A stretch of DNA of 64,000 nucleotides. Source: JAWWPG01 sp963820035. Lineage in GTDB: Bacteria > Actinomycetota > Actinomycetes > Propionibacteriales > Nocardioidaceae. The translations under genes were made by a program, and so were the position numbers. A model generated the notes under the pieces. That model did no database searches and had not been told where the DNA came from. It was given only the letters and a program-made list of their open reading frames with translations. This document shows positions 44,560 through 54,159 of this stretch, piece after piece; within the stretch, counting starts at the first letter, position 1, and every line of letters starts with the position of its first letter. The stretch spans positions 62,001 through 126,000 of the forward strand of contig CAWFYK010000004.1 in the NCBI GenBank assembly GCA_963820035.1. The letters are read 5' to 3'.

Positions 44560-45858
44560 TTAGGGGAGGAGGGTGCGGACGACGGCGTCGGCGAGCAGCC
44601 GGCCGCGCAGCGTGAGAGTGAGCACCGGGGCGCCAGCTTCCGTGACGTCAGGTGCCGGCGAGGTCGTCGTCGCGGTGTACGCCGGCGACGTCGTTGCGGC
44701 GGCACCGCTCCGTCCCAGCTGGACGAGACCCTCGGCAACCAGGTCGGCCACTGCCGCGCGCCCTGGCCCGTCGAGGACGTCGAGCGGCAGACCGGTGACC
44801 AGCCGGGTCTCCAGCAGCACCCGCTCGACACGGCGGGTCTCGGCGTCGAGGACCTCGCGGGCCGCCGACGGGCTCAGCCCCTCGCCGAGACGGGCCGCAT
44901 AGGCAGCCGGATGCTTCACGTTCCACCAGCGCACTCCGCCGAGGTGCGAGTGCGCTCCCGGGCCGATCCCCCACCAGTCGGAACCTTGCCAGTAGCCCAG
45001 GTTGTGCCGGCATCGGTCGGCTTCCGTACGCGCCCAGTTCGACACCTCGTACCAGCCGAACCCCGCGGCACCGAGCAGCTCGTCGGCCAGCTCGTACTTG
45101 TCCGCAAGGTCGTCGTCGTCCGGCGCCGTGAAGTCGCCGCGCGCGACCCGCCGGGCCAGCGCCGTGCCCTCCTCGACGATGAGGGCATAGGCGCTCAGAT
45201 GGTCGGGAGCGAGGGTCAGCGCGGCATCGAGGCTGGTTCGCCAGTCGGAGAGCGCCTCACCCGGCGTCCCATAGATGAGGTCGAGGCTGACCTGGTCGAA
45301 TCCGGCAGCGCGAGCCCACCCCACCACATCCGGCAGCCGGGTCGGGTCATGAGTGCGGTCGAGCACGCCAAGCACGGATGGCACCGCCGACTGCATCCCG
45401 AAGGAGATCCGGTTGATGCCGCTGTCCCTCAGCTCGGCCAGATCGGCCGGAGTCACGCTGTCCGGGTTGGACTCCGTCGTCACTTCCGCGTCGGGCGCGA
45501 GCCCGAACTCGTCGCGCACAGCCGTCACGACCGCCGCGAGGTCACCCGGCGGCAGCAGGGTCGGCGTACCTCCACCGAAGAAGAGGGTCGAGACCGGCAG
45601 GTCGCGGTCACCGAGGACCCGACGGGCCATCCGCAGCTCGGCGACGGCCGCCTGGGCATACGTCGCCTGCGACGCTCCCGGCGTCGTCCCTAGCTCGCTC
45701 GCCGTGTAGGTGTTGAAGTCGCAGTAACCGCACCGCACGCGGCAGAACGGCACGTGGACGTAGAGGCCGAACGGAACGGCGCCAAGGCCCTCCAGCGCGG
45801 ACTGAGGTAGGCGACCGTCAGCCGGAGCAGGGTCTCCGTCGGGCAGTCTCGAAGGCAC
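44560..45858 (-). CDS. hemW: radical SAM protein HemW (heme chaperone)
   Basis: 432 residues from ATG 45858. The radical SAM cysteines are in HVPFCRVRCGYCDFNTY (CxxxCxxC). STLFFGGGTPTLLPP, TTESNPDSVTPADL, NRISFGMQSAVPSVL and DLIYGTPGEALSDW follow in family order, and NLGYWQGSDWWGIGPGAHSHLGGVRWWN is the HemW-specific block. Members transfer heme and were formerly mis-annotated as coproporphyrinogen oxidase HemN. The stop codon is built into the end of repeat array 3. Confidence 0.95.
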   Translation of the reverse strand: MPSRLPDGDPAPADGRLPQSALEGLGAVPFGLYVHVPFCRVRCGYCDFNTYTASELGTTPGASQATYAQAAVAELRMARRVLGDRDLPVSTLFFGGGTPTLLPPGDLAAVVTAVRDEFGLAPDAEVTTESNPDSVTPADLAELRDSGINRISFGMQSAVPSVLGVLDRTHDPTRLPDVVGWARAAGFDQVSLDLIYGTPGEALSDWRTSLDAALTLAPDHLSAYALIVEEGTALARRVARGDFTAPDDDDLADKYELADELLGAAGFGWYEVSNWARTEADRCRHNLGYWQGSDWWGIGPGAHSHLGGVRWWNVKHPAAYAARLGEGLSPSAAREVLDAETRRVERVLLETRLVTGLPLDVLDGPGRAAVADLVAEGLVQLGRSGAAATTSPAYTATTTSPAPDVTEAGAPVLTLTLRGRLLADAVVRTLLP

Positions 45859-45918
45859 CCGTCGATCATGTCAGCAAGGCTGAAACGGCCTCGCTCACCG
45901 GTCGCACCGGCGCGCCCT

Positions 45919-47745
45919 TCAGCGATACAGCGCGTTGAGCTGGTCGCGGTAGTGGTCCTCGACGACCTTCCGCTTCACCTTCATGCTGGGGGTGATCTCG
46001 CCGTGCTCGACGGACAGGTCGTGATCCAGGACAACCCAGCGCTTGACGGTCTCCCAGCGGTTGAGCCGGGTGTTGAGCTGGTCGACGTAGCCCTGGATCA
46101 TGGTGGAGGCGGCGTCGGACGTGACGATCTCGGCGTACGAGCGGCCACCCAGTCCGTGGCCCGCGGCCCACTCGTCGAGCCCGTCCGGGTCGAGGGTGAT
46201 GATCGCGCTGACGAAGTTGCGCTCGTTGCCGTGCACGACGAACTGGCTGGCGTAGGGGCAGATGGCCTTGAACAGCCCCTCGATCACTTGCGGGGCGACG
46301 TACTTGCCGCCCGACGTCTTGAACAGGTCCTTCTTGCGGTCCGTGACACGCACATAGCCCTCGTCGTCGATCTCCCCGATGTCGCCGGTGTGCAGCCAGC
46401 CGTCGTCGAGCGTCTCGGCGGTGGCCGCCTCCTGGTTGTGGTAGCCGGCCATCACGCCGGGGCCCTTGATCAGCAGCTCGCCGTCGTCGGCGACCCTGAA
46501 CTCGGTGCCGTCGAACGGCGGCCCGACCGTGCCGAACTTGTAGTTGTCCGGGCGGTTGATGCAGGTTCCTGCGGAGGTCTCGGTGAGCCCGTAGCCCTCG
46601 AGGATCAGGATTCCCGCGGCGTGGAACCACTCGGCGATGTCACGGTTGAGCGCGGCGGCACCCGAGACGAAGAAGCGCACCCGGCCGCCGAAACGCTCGC
46701 GGATCTTGGCGAAGACGAGCCGGTCGTAGAGGCGGTGCTCGAGAGACAGCGGGACCGGGACGTTCGCACCGTCACGGCGCAGCTTGTCGACCTTGAGCCC
46801 GACCGTGAAGGCCCGGTCGAAGATCTTCTTCTTGATGCCCCCGTCGGCCTCGGTCATCGTGATGATCCGGCCATGGGCCTTCTCGAAGATGCGTGGTGCC
46901 GCACCCATGAACGTCGGCCGGACGACCGCGAGGTTGTCGATGATCTTCTCCACCCGGCCGTCGACGGCGGTGAGGAAGCCGATCGCGAGCTGGGCCGACA
47001 GCAGAACCTTGCCGAACGAGTGGGCCAGCGGGAGCCACAAGAACTGGGTGTCGTCGACGGTGAGGATCCCAAGCGACTCGACGGCGACGCCTTCGTAGGT
47101 CCACGCGGAGTGCGACAGCCGGACGCCCTTGGGCTGGCCGGTCGTACCGGACGTGTAGATCAGGGTTGCGAGATCGTCGCGCCCGGTCTGGCCGACTCGC
47201 TGCTCGACGACGTCGGGCTGCTCCACGAGCAGCTTGGCGCCGAGCGACTCGAGGTCGTCGAGTGTGATCACCCAGTCGCCGTCGCCCTCGCCGTCGAAAA
47301 CGACGACTTTGCTCAGGTCGGGCAGCTCCGCCCGTTGCTCGCGGAGCTTGGCGACCTGGACGTCGTCCTCGGCGAACGCGATTCGCGAGTCGGAGTCGGA
47401 CAAGATGAACGCCACGTCCACCGCCATCGTGGACGGGTAGACCGTGGTGGTCGCCGCCCCCGAAGCCAAGATGGCGAGGTCGGCGAGCACCCACTCGTAG
47501 CGAGTTCCGGAGGCGATGGCGACTCGTCGCTGCGGCTCGATTCCCAGGGCGATCAGCCCCGCGGCAATCCGGCTGACCCGTTCACCCGTCTGAGCCCAGG
47601 TGACCGTGGTCCAGCCGTCGCCTTCGGGGTAGCTGTAAGCGGGCCGCGCGGGCGTCGCCGCGACCCGGTCGAAGAACATCCGCCCGAGACTCGCGGGACG
47701 GCTGTTGATCAGATCCATTGCCTGCTCGTGCTGACTGTCCACCAT
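45919..47745 (-). CDS. long-chain fatty acyl-CoA synthetase (AMP-forming)
   Basis: 608 residues from ATG 47745. The P-loop-like A3 motif is LIYTSGTTGQPKGVRLSH, A5 is EGYGLTETSAGTC, A7 is DGWLHTGDIGEIDDEGYVRVTDRKKDLFKTSGGKYVAP with the catalytic hinge, and the C-terminal Lys is in TPSMKVKRKVV. The architecture is that of FadD15-like actinobacterial long-chain acyl-CoA ligases, which activate fatty acids for degradation or lipid synthesis. Confidence 0.94.
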   Translation of the reverse strand: MVDSQHEQAMDLINSRPASLGRMFFDRVAATPARPAYSYPEGDGWTTVTWAQTGERVSRIAAGLIALGIEPQRRVAIASGTRYEWVLADLAILASGAATTTVYPSTMAVDVAFILSDSDSRIAFAEDDVQVAKLREQRAELPDLSKVVVFDGEGDGDWVITLDDLESLGAKLLVEQPDVVEQRVGQTGRDDLATLIYTSGTTGQPKGVRLSHSAWTYEGVAVESLGILTVDDTQFLWLPLAHSFGKVLLSAQLAIGFLTAVDGRVEKIIDNLAVVRPTFMGAAPRIFEKAHGRIITMTEADGGIKKKIFDRAFTVGLKVDKLRRDGANVPVPLSLEHRLYDRLVFAKIRERFGGRVRFFVSGAAALNRDIAEWFHAAGILILEGYGLTETSAGTCINRPDNYKFGTVGPPFDGTEFRVADDGELLIKGPGVMAGYHNQEAATAETLDDGWLHTGDIGEIDDEGYVRVTDRKKDLFKTSGGKYVAPQVIEGLFKAICPYASQFVVHGNERNFVSAIITLDPDGLDEWAAGHGLGGRSYAEIVTSDAASTMIQGYVDQLNTRLNRWETVKRWVVLDHDLSVEHGEITPSMKVKRKVVEDHYRDQLNALYR

Positions 47746-47768
47746 GGTCTCGACGTTAGAGGACTCGA

Positions 47769-49193
47769 TTAGCTCGCGACAGGTCTTTGTGCCCGTTGGC
47801 TGGACTTTCGTCGCGGCCGCGACCGGCCGTGCCGGTCCGCGGACCCGCCGTTCGCGTTCCACTGTCCGCCCGAGGCCGGACGGCCGCTGCGGCGGTGGCC
47901 TCCCCGGCTCTTCGGGGGCGCCGGCTGCGTCGGCCTGATCAGGGACGGCTCGACAAGAACCCGCTCCCCTGGCGCGATCTCGCCGAGCAGGGGGTGACCG
48001 CTGCCGAGCTTGGTGGTCGTCGGCTTGATGCCGGCCTTGCGAGTCAGCGACCGTACGTCGGAGACCTGGCTGTCGACCATCAGGGTGACGACGGTCCCCG
48101 AGGCGCCGGCTCGTGCGGTGCGGCCGGAGCGGTGCAGGTAAGCCTTGTGCTCGGCCGGCGGGTCCGCGTGGATGACCAGCCGGATGTCGTCGACGTGGAT
48201 CCCCCGCGCGGCGATGTCGGTGGCCACCAGGGTCGACGACTTCCCGCTGGCGAACGCGGTCAGGTTCCGCGTCCGAATGCCTTGGGACAGGTCCCCGTGC
48301 AGCTCCAGTGCCGGGACACCGGCGGCCGTCAGCTTCTTGGCGAGCTGCTTGGCGCCGTGCCGGGTCCGGGTGAAGACGAGCGTGCGACCGGGTGCGGACG
48401 CGAGGTCCACGATGACCGACAGCCGTGAGTCGCGGTCGATGTGGAGCACGTGGTGGGTCATCTCGACGGAGCGACCTTCAACCGGGTCGACCTCATGGGT
48501 CACCGGGTTCTTCAGGTAGCGCTTGGCCAGGACGTCCACGCCGCTGTCGAGTGTGGCGGAGAAGAGCATCCGCTGCCCGTCGGATGGCGTCTTGTCGAGC
48601 AGCCGCCGTACGACGGGCAGGAAGCCGAGATCGGCCATGTGGTCCGCCTCGTCGAGCACCGTGATCTCGATCGAGTCGAGGCTGGCGTGCCCGTGCTGGA
48701 CGTGGTCGGCCAGCCGTCCCGGACAGGCGACGACGATGTCGACTCCAGCCTTGAGGGCCTTGATCTGGTGATGGGCGCTGACGCCCCCGAAGACCGTGAC
48801 ACTGCGAAGCTGGAGGGCTTGCGCGAGCGGGACCAGGGATGCGTTGATCTGGGTGACCAGCTCGCGGGTGGGCGCCAGGATCAGCGCACGCGGACGGTTC
48901 GGCCGGCGGTGCCCGTGGCTGGCGGTAAGCCGGGCCAGCATCGGCAGCAGGAACGCGTAGGTCTTGCCGGAGCCGGTCCGGCCGCGGCCGAGGAGGTCCC
49001 GGCCGGCGAGGGAGTCGGGCAGCGTCGCTGCCTGGATCGGGAACGGCTCGGTGATGCCTGCCTTGGTGAGCGCCCTGACGAGCGCCGGTGGGACACCGAG
49101 CTGGGTGAAGGTGGTGCCGGCTGCTTGGGGAGCAGTCGAGCTCTGGGGGTGGTGCTGGGCATGCGAAACGTGATGGGGGCGGCTGGCCGCCAT
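47769..49193 (-). CDS. DEAD-box RNA helicase (RhlE-like)
   Basis: 474 residues from ATG 49193, with GGAGAG upstream. Q motif FTQLGVPPALVRALTKAGIT, Walker A GRTGSGKTYAFLLP, Ia APTRELVTQ, II VLDEADHMADLGF, III FSATL, IV LVFTRTRHGAKQL, V LVATDIAARGIHVDDI, VI YLHRSGRTARAG. The C-terminus after residue 415 is rich in Arg, Gly and Ser and likely binds RNA without specificity. It is probably cold-shock or ribosome-assembly related. Confidence 0.95.
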   Translation of the reverse strand: MAASRPHHVSHAQHHPQSSTAPQAAGTTFTQLGVPPALVRALTKAGITEPFPIQAATLPDSLAGRDLLGRGRTGSGKTYAFLLPMLARLTASHGHRRPNRPRALILAPTRELVTQINASLVPLAQALQLRSVTVFGGVSAHHQIKALKAGVDIVVACPGRLADHVQHGHASLDSIEITVLDEADHMADLGFLPVVRRLLDKTPSDGQRMLFSATLDSGVDVLAKRYLKNPVTHEVDPVEGRSVEMTHHVLHIDRDSRLSVIVDLASAPGRTLVFTRTRHGAKQLAKKLTAAGVPALELHGDLSQGIRTRNLTAFASGKSSTLVATDIAARGIHVDDIRLVIHADPPAEHKAYLHRSGRTARAGASGTVVTLMVDSQVSDVRSLTRKAGIKPTTTKLGSGHPLLGEIAPGERVLVEPSLIRPTQPAPPKSRGGHRRSGRPASGGQWNANGGSADRHGRSRPRRKSSQRAQRPVAS

Positions 49194-49332
49194 AAAGCTC
49201 TCCGAACGTTGGAAGGGTCGTCCTGCGTGTCGCTTCCCGCGATGGTCGCGGTGCGTCGTGGTCCGACAAAGAAACGGGGCCCGAGGCAAGACACTGCGGG
49301 CCGACAACGAACAGTCTACCTGACCAGGGCCG

Positions 49333-50310
49333 TTAGTCCGTCATCGCCTTCGTCACAGCGATGCACATCGTCAGGTAGTCAGGAGTCTTCTCGTCCGCGA
49401 GAGTGGGGTCGTCCTCGATGCACCACAGGGCGTTGTGCATCATCCGGACGACGACCCAGGACTTCGCCCGATCCTCGTCCAACCCGGCTGCGTCGACGAT
49501 GGTCTCGAGGCGCCGGCGAACCGCACGCGCCGCATTGCCCGACGCCACCGCCTCGTCCCACCGGTTCCACAGCATCGGCGCCACCTCGTAGTGCGGGTCA
49601 CCGGCCATCGGCTTGGGGTCGATGACGAGCCACGGCTCGCGCTCGGCGGCGAGCACGTTCTCGTAGTGCAGGTCACCGTGGATCATCACGGAGTCGGTGG
49701 CGTCGTCCGCGATGAAGGAGGTTGCCAGCGAGACCGCCCGCTCCACGAGGCGTCGCGGGATCGGCGCGTCGCGGTCGAGGGCAGCGAGGTTGCGGGTCCA
49801 GCGGTCGATGTACGACGACAGCGTGCGCAGCTGTGGCAGCGCAGGAATGTGCAGCCTCGTATAGAAGCCTGCAACGATCGCACATGCCTCGATGACGTCG
49901 ACGCCACGCAGATCGCGATCGGAGTTGAGACGCTCGAGCAACATCACGTGACGACCCGGGTTGGCGCGGTAGAGGCGCACCATCCCGTTGCCCTGAAGGG
50001 CTTGCAGCGCCAGATGCTCGTGCTCCTCCTCGTCATGGGGCCACGAGAACTTGACAGCGCATCGCCGCCCGTCCTTCTCGACCACCGGCACGACGAGGGC
50101 ACAGAACCCGTGCCGCGACTCACCGTCGGGGATGAGCTCCCAGTCGTCGAGCGTCTCGCGGACCAGCCGGGGCAGCGCATCCAGCCAGTCGAGCCAACCT
50201 TCACTGCGGTCCCGAAAGGCCAGCAGGCCTTGCGGGATGAGGCTTCGGGGGTTCAGGTCCGCCGCAGCCTCGAAGGGCGATTGTGGGCCGCCGGGGGTGC
50301 CGAGCCCCAT
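49333..50310 (-). CDS. aminoglycoside phosphotransferase family kinase (streptomycin 6-kinase-like)
   Basis: 325 residues from ATG 50310, overlapping the lepA stop by one base. AVKFSWPHDEEEHEHLALQAL holds the ATP lysine and acidic partner. The catalytic loop is VMIHGDLHYENVLAAE and the DFG-like site is WLVIDPKPMAGDPHYEVAPMLWNRW. This wording matches the APH_6_hur (streptomycin/hydroxyurea) family. It could phosphorylate an aminoglycoside or an unknown metabolite; resistance is not proven. Confidence 0.88.
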   Translation of the reverse strand: MGLGTPGGPQSPFEAAADLNPRSLIPQGLLAFRDRSEGWLDWLDALPRLVRETLDDWELIPDGESRHGFCALVVPVVEKDGRRCAVKFSWPHDEEEHEHLALQALQGNGMVRLYRANPGRHVMLLERLNSDRDLRGVDVIEACAIVAGFYTRLHIPALPQLRTLSSYIDRWTRNLAALDRDAPIPRRLVERAVSLATSFIADDATDSVMIHGDLHYENVLAAEREPWLVIDPKPMAGDPHYEVAPMLWNRWDEAVASGNAARAVRRRLETIVDAAGLDEDRAKSWVVVRMMHNALWCIEDDPTLADEKTPDYLTMCIAVTKAMTD

Positions 50311-52181
50311 CAGCGCTTGGACTTCTCGCCGGTCTCCGAGGTGTTGAGCGCGGAGATGAACGCCTCCTGCGGCACCTCGACGCGGCCCACCATCTTCATC
50401 CGCTTCTTGCCTTCCTTCTGCTTCTCGAGCAGCTTTCGCTTGCGGGTGATGTCACCGCCGTAGCACTTGGCCAGCACGTCCTTGCGCATCGCGCGCACTG
50501 TCTCGCGGGCGATCACGCGAGCCCCGATGGCCGCTTGGATGGGCACCTCGAACTGCTGGCGCGGGATGAGCTCCTTGAGCTTGAGGGTGAGTCCCACCCC
50601 ATAGGCATAGGCAGCGTCGCGGTGCACGATCGCCGAGAACGCGTCGACCGGGTCGCCGTGCAGCAGCACGTCGACCTTGACCAGGTCGCTCGCCTGCTCG
50701 CCGGTCGGCTCGTAGTCGAGCGAGGCGTAGCCCTTCGTCCGCGACTTGAGCGCGTCGAAGAAGTCGAAGACGATCTCGGCCAGCGGCAGCGTGTAGCGCA
50801 GCTCGACGCGGTCCTTCGAGATGTACTCCATGCCCTGGAGGGAGCCACGTCGGCCCTGGCAGAGGTCCATGATCACCCCGATGAAGTCGGACGGGGTGAG
50901 GATGGTGGCCCGCACCATCGGCTCGTAGACGGCGGCGATCTTGCCCTCGCCGGGGTACTCGCTCGGGTTGGTGACCACGACCTCGGAGCCGTCCTCCATC
51001 TCGACCCGGTAGACCACGTTGGGCGACGTCGAGATCAGGGCGAGGTTGAACTCGCGCTCGAGCCGCTCGCGGACGATCTCCATGTGCAACAGGCCGAGGA
51101 AGCCGCACCGGAAGCCGAAGCCGAGCGCCCCGGAGGTCTCGGGCTCATACATCAGGGCCGCGTCGTTGAGCTGCAGCTTGTCGAGCGCGTCGCGCAGAGT
51201 CGGGTAGTCGTCGCCGTCGATGGGATAGAGCCCGGAGTAGACCATCGGGTTGGGGTGGCGGTAGCCGCTGAGCGCCTCGGTCGCGCCATGGACGGCCGAC
51301 GTGACCGTGTCGCCCACCCGTGACTGGCGGACCTCCTTGACGCCGGTGATGAGGTAGCCGACCTCTCCGACGCCCAAGTGCTCGGCACGGAGGGGATCCG
51401 GTGAGATCACTCCGACCTCGAGCATCTCGTGGACCGCCCCGGTCGACATCATCTTGATCCGGTCGCGGTGCGTCAGCCGCCCGTCGACCACCCGGACGTA
51501 GGTGACGACGCCGCGGTAGGTGTCGTAGACCGAGTCGAAGATCAGCGCTCGGGGCGGGGCGTCGGCGTTGCCCTGCGGCGCCGGGACGGTCTCGACGATC
51601 TCGTTGAGCAGCGCCTCAACACCTTCGCCGGTCTTGGCCGACACCCGGAACACGTCGTCCGGGTCGCAGCCGATGATGTGGGCGAGCTCGGCGGCGTACT
51701 TGTCGGGCTGGGCGCTCGGCAGGTCGATCTTGTTGAGGACCGGGATGATGCGCAGGTCGGCGTCGAGCGCGAGGTAGAGGTTCGCGAGCGTCTGCGCCTC
51801 GATCCCCTGCGCGGCATCGACGAGCAAGACGGCGCCGTCGCACGCCTCGAGTGAGCGGCTCACCTCGTAGGTGAAGTCGACGTGTCCTGGGGTGTCGATC
51901 ATGTTGAGCACGAACTGGGTGCCGGCCCGCTCTCCGGCGCTGGCCGTCCACGGCAGCCGGACGGCCTGGCTCTTGATGGTGATCCCGCGCTCCCGCTCGA
52001 TGTCCATCCGGTCGAGGTACTGCGCACGCATGCTGCGACCCTCCACGACCCCGGTGAGCTGCAGCATCCGGTCGGCAAGCGTCGACTTGCCGTGGTCGAT
52101 GTGGGCGATGATCGAGAAGTTCCGGATGATCGCCGGGTCGGTGTCGCCCGGCTGCGGGGCGGCGGTCAGGGGTGTGGGCAC
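50310..52181 (-). CDS. lepA: elongation factor 4 (LepA)
   Basis: 623 residues from GTG 52181. G1 is IAHIDHGKSTLADRML, G2 is ERERGITIKSQAV, G3 is DTPGHVDF, G4 is NKID, and the G5 area is VSAKTGEGV. The LepA-specific C-terminal region is present (EPMVRATILTPSDFIGVIMDLC, and GGDITRKRKLLEKQKEGKKRMK). It back-translocates stalled ribosomes or assists assembly. It lies upstream of the kinase gene. Confidence 0.97.
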   Translation of the reverse strand: MPTPLTAAPQPGDTDPAIIRNFSIIAHIDHGKSTLADRMLQLTGVVEGRSMRAQYLDRMDIERERGITIKSQAVRLPWTASAGERAGTQFVLNMIDTPGHVDFTYEVSRSLEACDGAVLLVDAAQGIEAQTLANLYLALDADLRIIPVLNKIDLPSAQPDKYAAELAHIIGCDPDDVFRVSAKTGEGVEALLNEIVETVPAPQGNADAPPRALIFDSVYDTYRGVVTYVRVVDGRLTHRDRIKMMSTGAVHEMLEVGVISPDPLRAEHLGVGEVGYLITGVKEVRQSRVGDTVTSAVHGATEALSGYRHPNPMVYSGLYPIDGDDYPTLRDALDKLQLNDAALMYEPETSGALGFGFRCGFLGLLHMEIVRERLEREFNLALISTSPNVVYRVEMEDGSEVVVTNPSEYPGEGKIAAVYEPMVRATILTPSDFIGVIMDLCQGRRGSLQGMEYISKDRVELRYTLPLAEIVFDFFDALKSRTKGYASLDYEPTGEQASDLVKVDVLLHGDPVDAFSAIVHRDAAYAYGVGLTLKLKELIPRQQFEVPIQAAIGARVIARETVRAMRKDVLAKCYGGDITRKRKLLEKQKEGKKRMKMVGRVEVPQEAFISALNTSETGEKSKR

Positions 52182-52304
52182 GGAGAGCTTTCGGTGTCGG
52201 TGACGGATCTGTCCTGCGGCTGCCCCGGGCTCGGCCCCGGCAACGCGAGCGACGCGGTACGTCGTACCGGTCCCGCCTCCATCATCCCATGCCCACGGAG
52301 TGGG

Positions 52305-52394
52305 TAGTCCGTCACGCTCAGGGGGCGGCCAATCGATTTGGCCTCCCCGAAACGTGCCGGACCATCGGGAAAGAAGCGTGCCGGACCATCGGGA
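52305..52394. repeat. palindrome family B, copy 2, with a partial tandem arm
   Basis: The arms AGTCCGTCACG and CGTGCCGGACC enclose the centre GGCCAATCGATTTGGCC, close to copy 1 at 16.9 kb. The right arm (GTGCCGGACCATCGGGA) is repeated once more 23 bp later. It lies between the divergent lepA and phosphotransferase genes, so it cannot simply be a terminator. Confidence 0.78.
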
Positions 52395-52449
52395 TGCATG
52401 GCCAGGAAACCCGGTGGCTCGCGGCCCGGGCGGTCGGCGAGGATGGAGC

Positions 52450-53517
52450 ATGCCAGCCTCCCCGCAGCCCGAGGGCGACACCACCCCCGCGTGGGTCCGC
52501 GACAGCGTGACCACTCGCGACGGCGTGCCGATCCCGGTGCGGGCCACGGCACGCCGGCCCGGCTGGGGCGACCTGCCCACCAAGGTGCGCGGCCACATCG
52601 AGAGCGCCGTCGGCGCGGTAGTGGTCGGGTCGGAGTCGGCGGGCACCGGGTTCACCCCGGGCTTCGCCTCGCGGCTGGACCTCGACACCGGCGCCCCGAT
52701 CTTCGTCAAGGCCGCCTCAGGAGGCTACGACGACCTGCACGGCTGGCGACTCACCGACGCCTACCGCGAGGAGATCCGCAAGCTGCGACGGCTTCCCGAG
52801 GGGATCGGCGCGCCGGCTCTGCGCTTCAGCCTCGACGAGCCCGTCGATCGCGAGCCCTGGGTCGTCCTCGGCCTCGAACACGTCGACGGCCGCCCGCCCC
52901 GGCGACCCTGGCGGGCGGATGAGCTCGGCCTCGTCACGGATCAGCTGGCCGCCATCGCGCCGCGGCTCGCGCGAGTGCCGCCGGGGCTGGAGCTCGGCAC
53001 GTTCGAGGACGACTTCGGCGACTGGGTGAGCTGGCTCGAGCAGGTAGTCGAGCGCGACGGAGAAAGCCGGTGGCTCGAAGAAGTGGCCGCGCTCGGCGCC
53101 GAGTCCGTCGAGCGTTGCAGCGGACACGGGATCGCCCACCTCGACCTCCGAGACGACAACATCCTGATCGACCGGGAACGGCGGGTCTGGATCTGTGACT
53201 GGAACTTCCCCATGCGGGCCGCGCCGTGGGTCGATCTCGTGTGCGTGTTGCTCTCGGCGTTCGGCGACGGGCTCGACGTCGAGGGTGTGATCGTCGAGCA
53301 TCCGCTGACCCGGGACACTCCCCCGCGATCCGTCAATGCCTTCCTGGCCAACCTGTGGCTCTACTTCACCACCAGGATGGACGACCCGGTTCCGCCGTTC
53401 TCGCCGCACCTGCGCGACCACCAGCGCTGGTACGCCGAGGCGACGGAAGGCTGGCTGCGTGCCCGGCTCCGCGCGGCTGGCGACGGGTCCGACCCTGCTC
53501 GCGGGGGGTCGTCGTGA
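52450..53517 (+). CDS. phosphotransferase (APH/choline kinase fold)
   Basis: 355 residues from ATG 52450. The N-lobe has GFTPGFASRLDLDTGAPIFVKAAS with the ATP Lys, and YREEIRKLRRLPEGI with the conserved Glu. WVVLGLEHVDGRPP is the hinge. The C-lobe has the catalytic HLDLRDDNILIDRE (Asp and Asn) and VWICDWNFPMRAAPWVDLV. An uncharacterised kinase of small molecules. Its stop overlaps the start of a truncated paralogue (GTGA). Confidence 0.85.
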   Translation: MPASPQPEGDTTPAWVRDSVTTRDGVPIPVRATARRPGWGDLPTKVRGHIESAVGAVVVGSESAGTGFTPGFASRLDLDTGAPIFVKAASGGYDDLHGWRLTDAYREEIRKLRRLPEGIGAPALRFSLDEPVDREPWVVLGLEHVDGRPPRRPWRADELGLVTDQLAAIAPRLARVPPGLELGTFEDDFGDWVSWLEQVVERDGESRWLEEVAALGAESVERCSGHGIAHLDLRDDNILIDRERRVWICDWNFPMRAAPWVDLVCVLLSAFGDGLDVEGVIVEHPLTRDTPPRSVNAFLANLWLYFTTRMDDPVPPFSPHLRDHQRWYAEATEGWLRARLRAAGDGSDPARGGSS

Positions 53518-53850
53518 GCCCGGCGGCCGAGCGTGAGGGCAACCGGCTCGTCGGCGTCCGGCTGTCCTATATGACGCGGCTCCCGCGCCGGTCCGGGCCT
53601 GGGCCGAGGACCTGCTCGGCGCCAAGCTCGTGGGCGTCCAGCCTCGCGTCGGCGGCATGTCACCAGCGGTCGCGGCCACCCTGCGGGCCGCGAACGGTGC
53701 GACGGCCTTCGTCAAGGCCGTCGGCCGCAGCGTCAACCCCGACACCCCGGACCACTTCCGGCACGAGATCGAGGTACTCACGGCACTGCCGCCGGCGGCA
53801 CGGTTTGCGCGTGAAAGCAGCAGTGCCGCGGCGGCTATCGGGACGGCTAG
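53514..53850 (+). pseudogene. truncated, frameshifted phosphotransferase paralogue
   Basis: Starting from GTG 53514 the frame reads VSPAAEREGNRLVGVRLSY. After an apparent 2-bp AT insertion at about 53570, the next frame continues with DAAPAPVRAWAEDLLGAK, GGMSPAVAATLRAANGATAFVKAVG and FRHEIEVLTALPPA, the N-lobe of the same kinase family as the gene before. Homology then stops at about 53810, shortly before palindrome A3. It has no catalytic lobe, so it is a remnant of a tandem duplicate. Confidence 0.75.
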
Positions 53851-54159
53851 GTTGACGTGGCGCCGCACCGTCGGTCTCAGGAACGTATGCACGGAGGTGC
53901 GCTTATCTGGCTGCCAGAGGTGCGGTTTTGCAAAATGGAACGTTTCGGGGCTGAAACACGTGATTTGGGCCCCGAATCGTTCCACTTTGCCGCCCTCTCA
54001 GATCGATTCGGCACGGTGCGGCTGGTTTCGCGGCCGGCCGACAGCCGCTGCGTTCCCAAGCGCCCACGGTTGGGGTTTCTGCGGCTTCCTTCACCCGTCA
54101 CCCCCACGCCATCGTGAGGCGCCAGCCCGACGCTCGCGGCTCGACAGTTCTGTGAGTAG
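53851..54159. other. non-coding stretch with palindrome A3
   Basis: About 310 bp between the phosphotransferase remnant and the convergent GNAT-VOC gene. Apart from the palindrome at 53930-53990 I see no gene, tRNA or terminator of note. Confidence 0.6.
53930..53990. repeat. palindrome family A, copy 3
   Basis: The arms GCAAAATGGAACG..TCGGGGC and GCCCCGA..CGTTCCACTTTGC contain mismatched pairs, and the centre GAAA...GATTT is shared with copy 2. It lies just after the break point of the truncated kinase gene. Confidence 0.88.

Noticed and set aside
49333..53517. Aminoglycoside resistance claim for the two kinase genes
   Set aside because: The APH fold covers many metabolic kinases, and neither protein can be placed in a proven resistance group from sequence alone.
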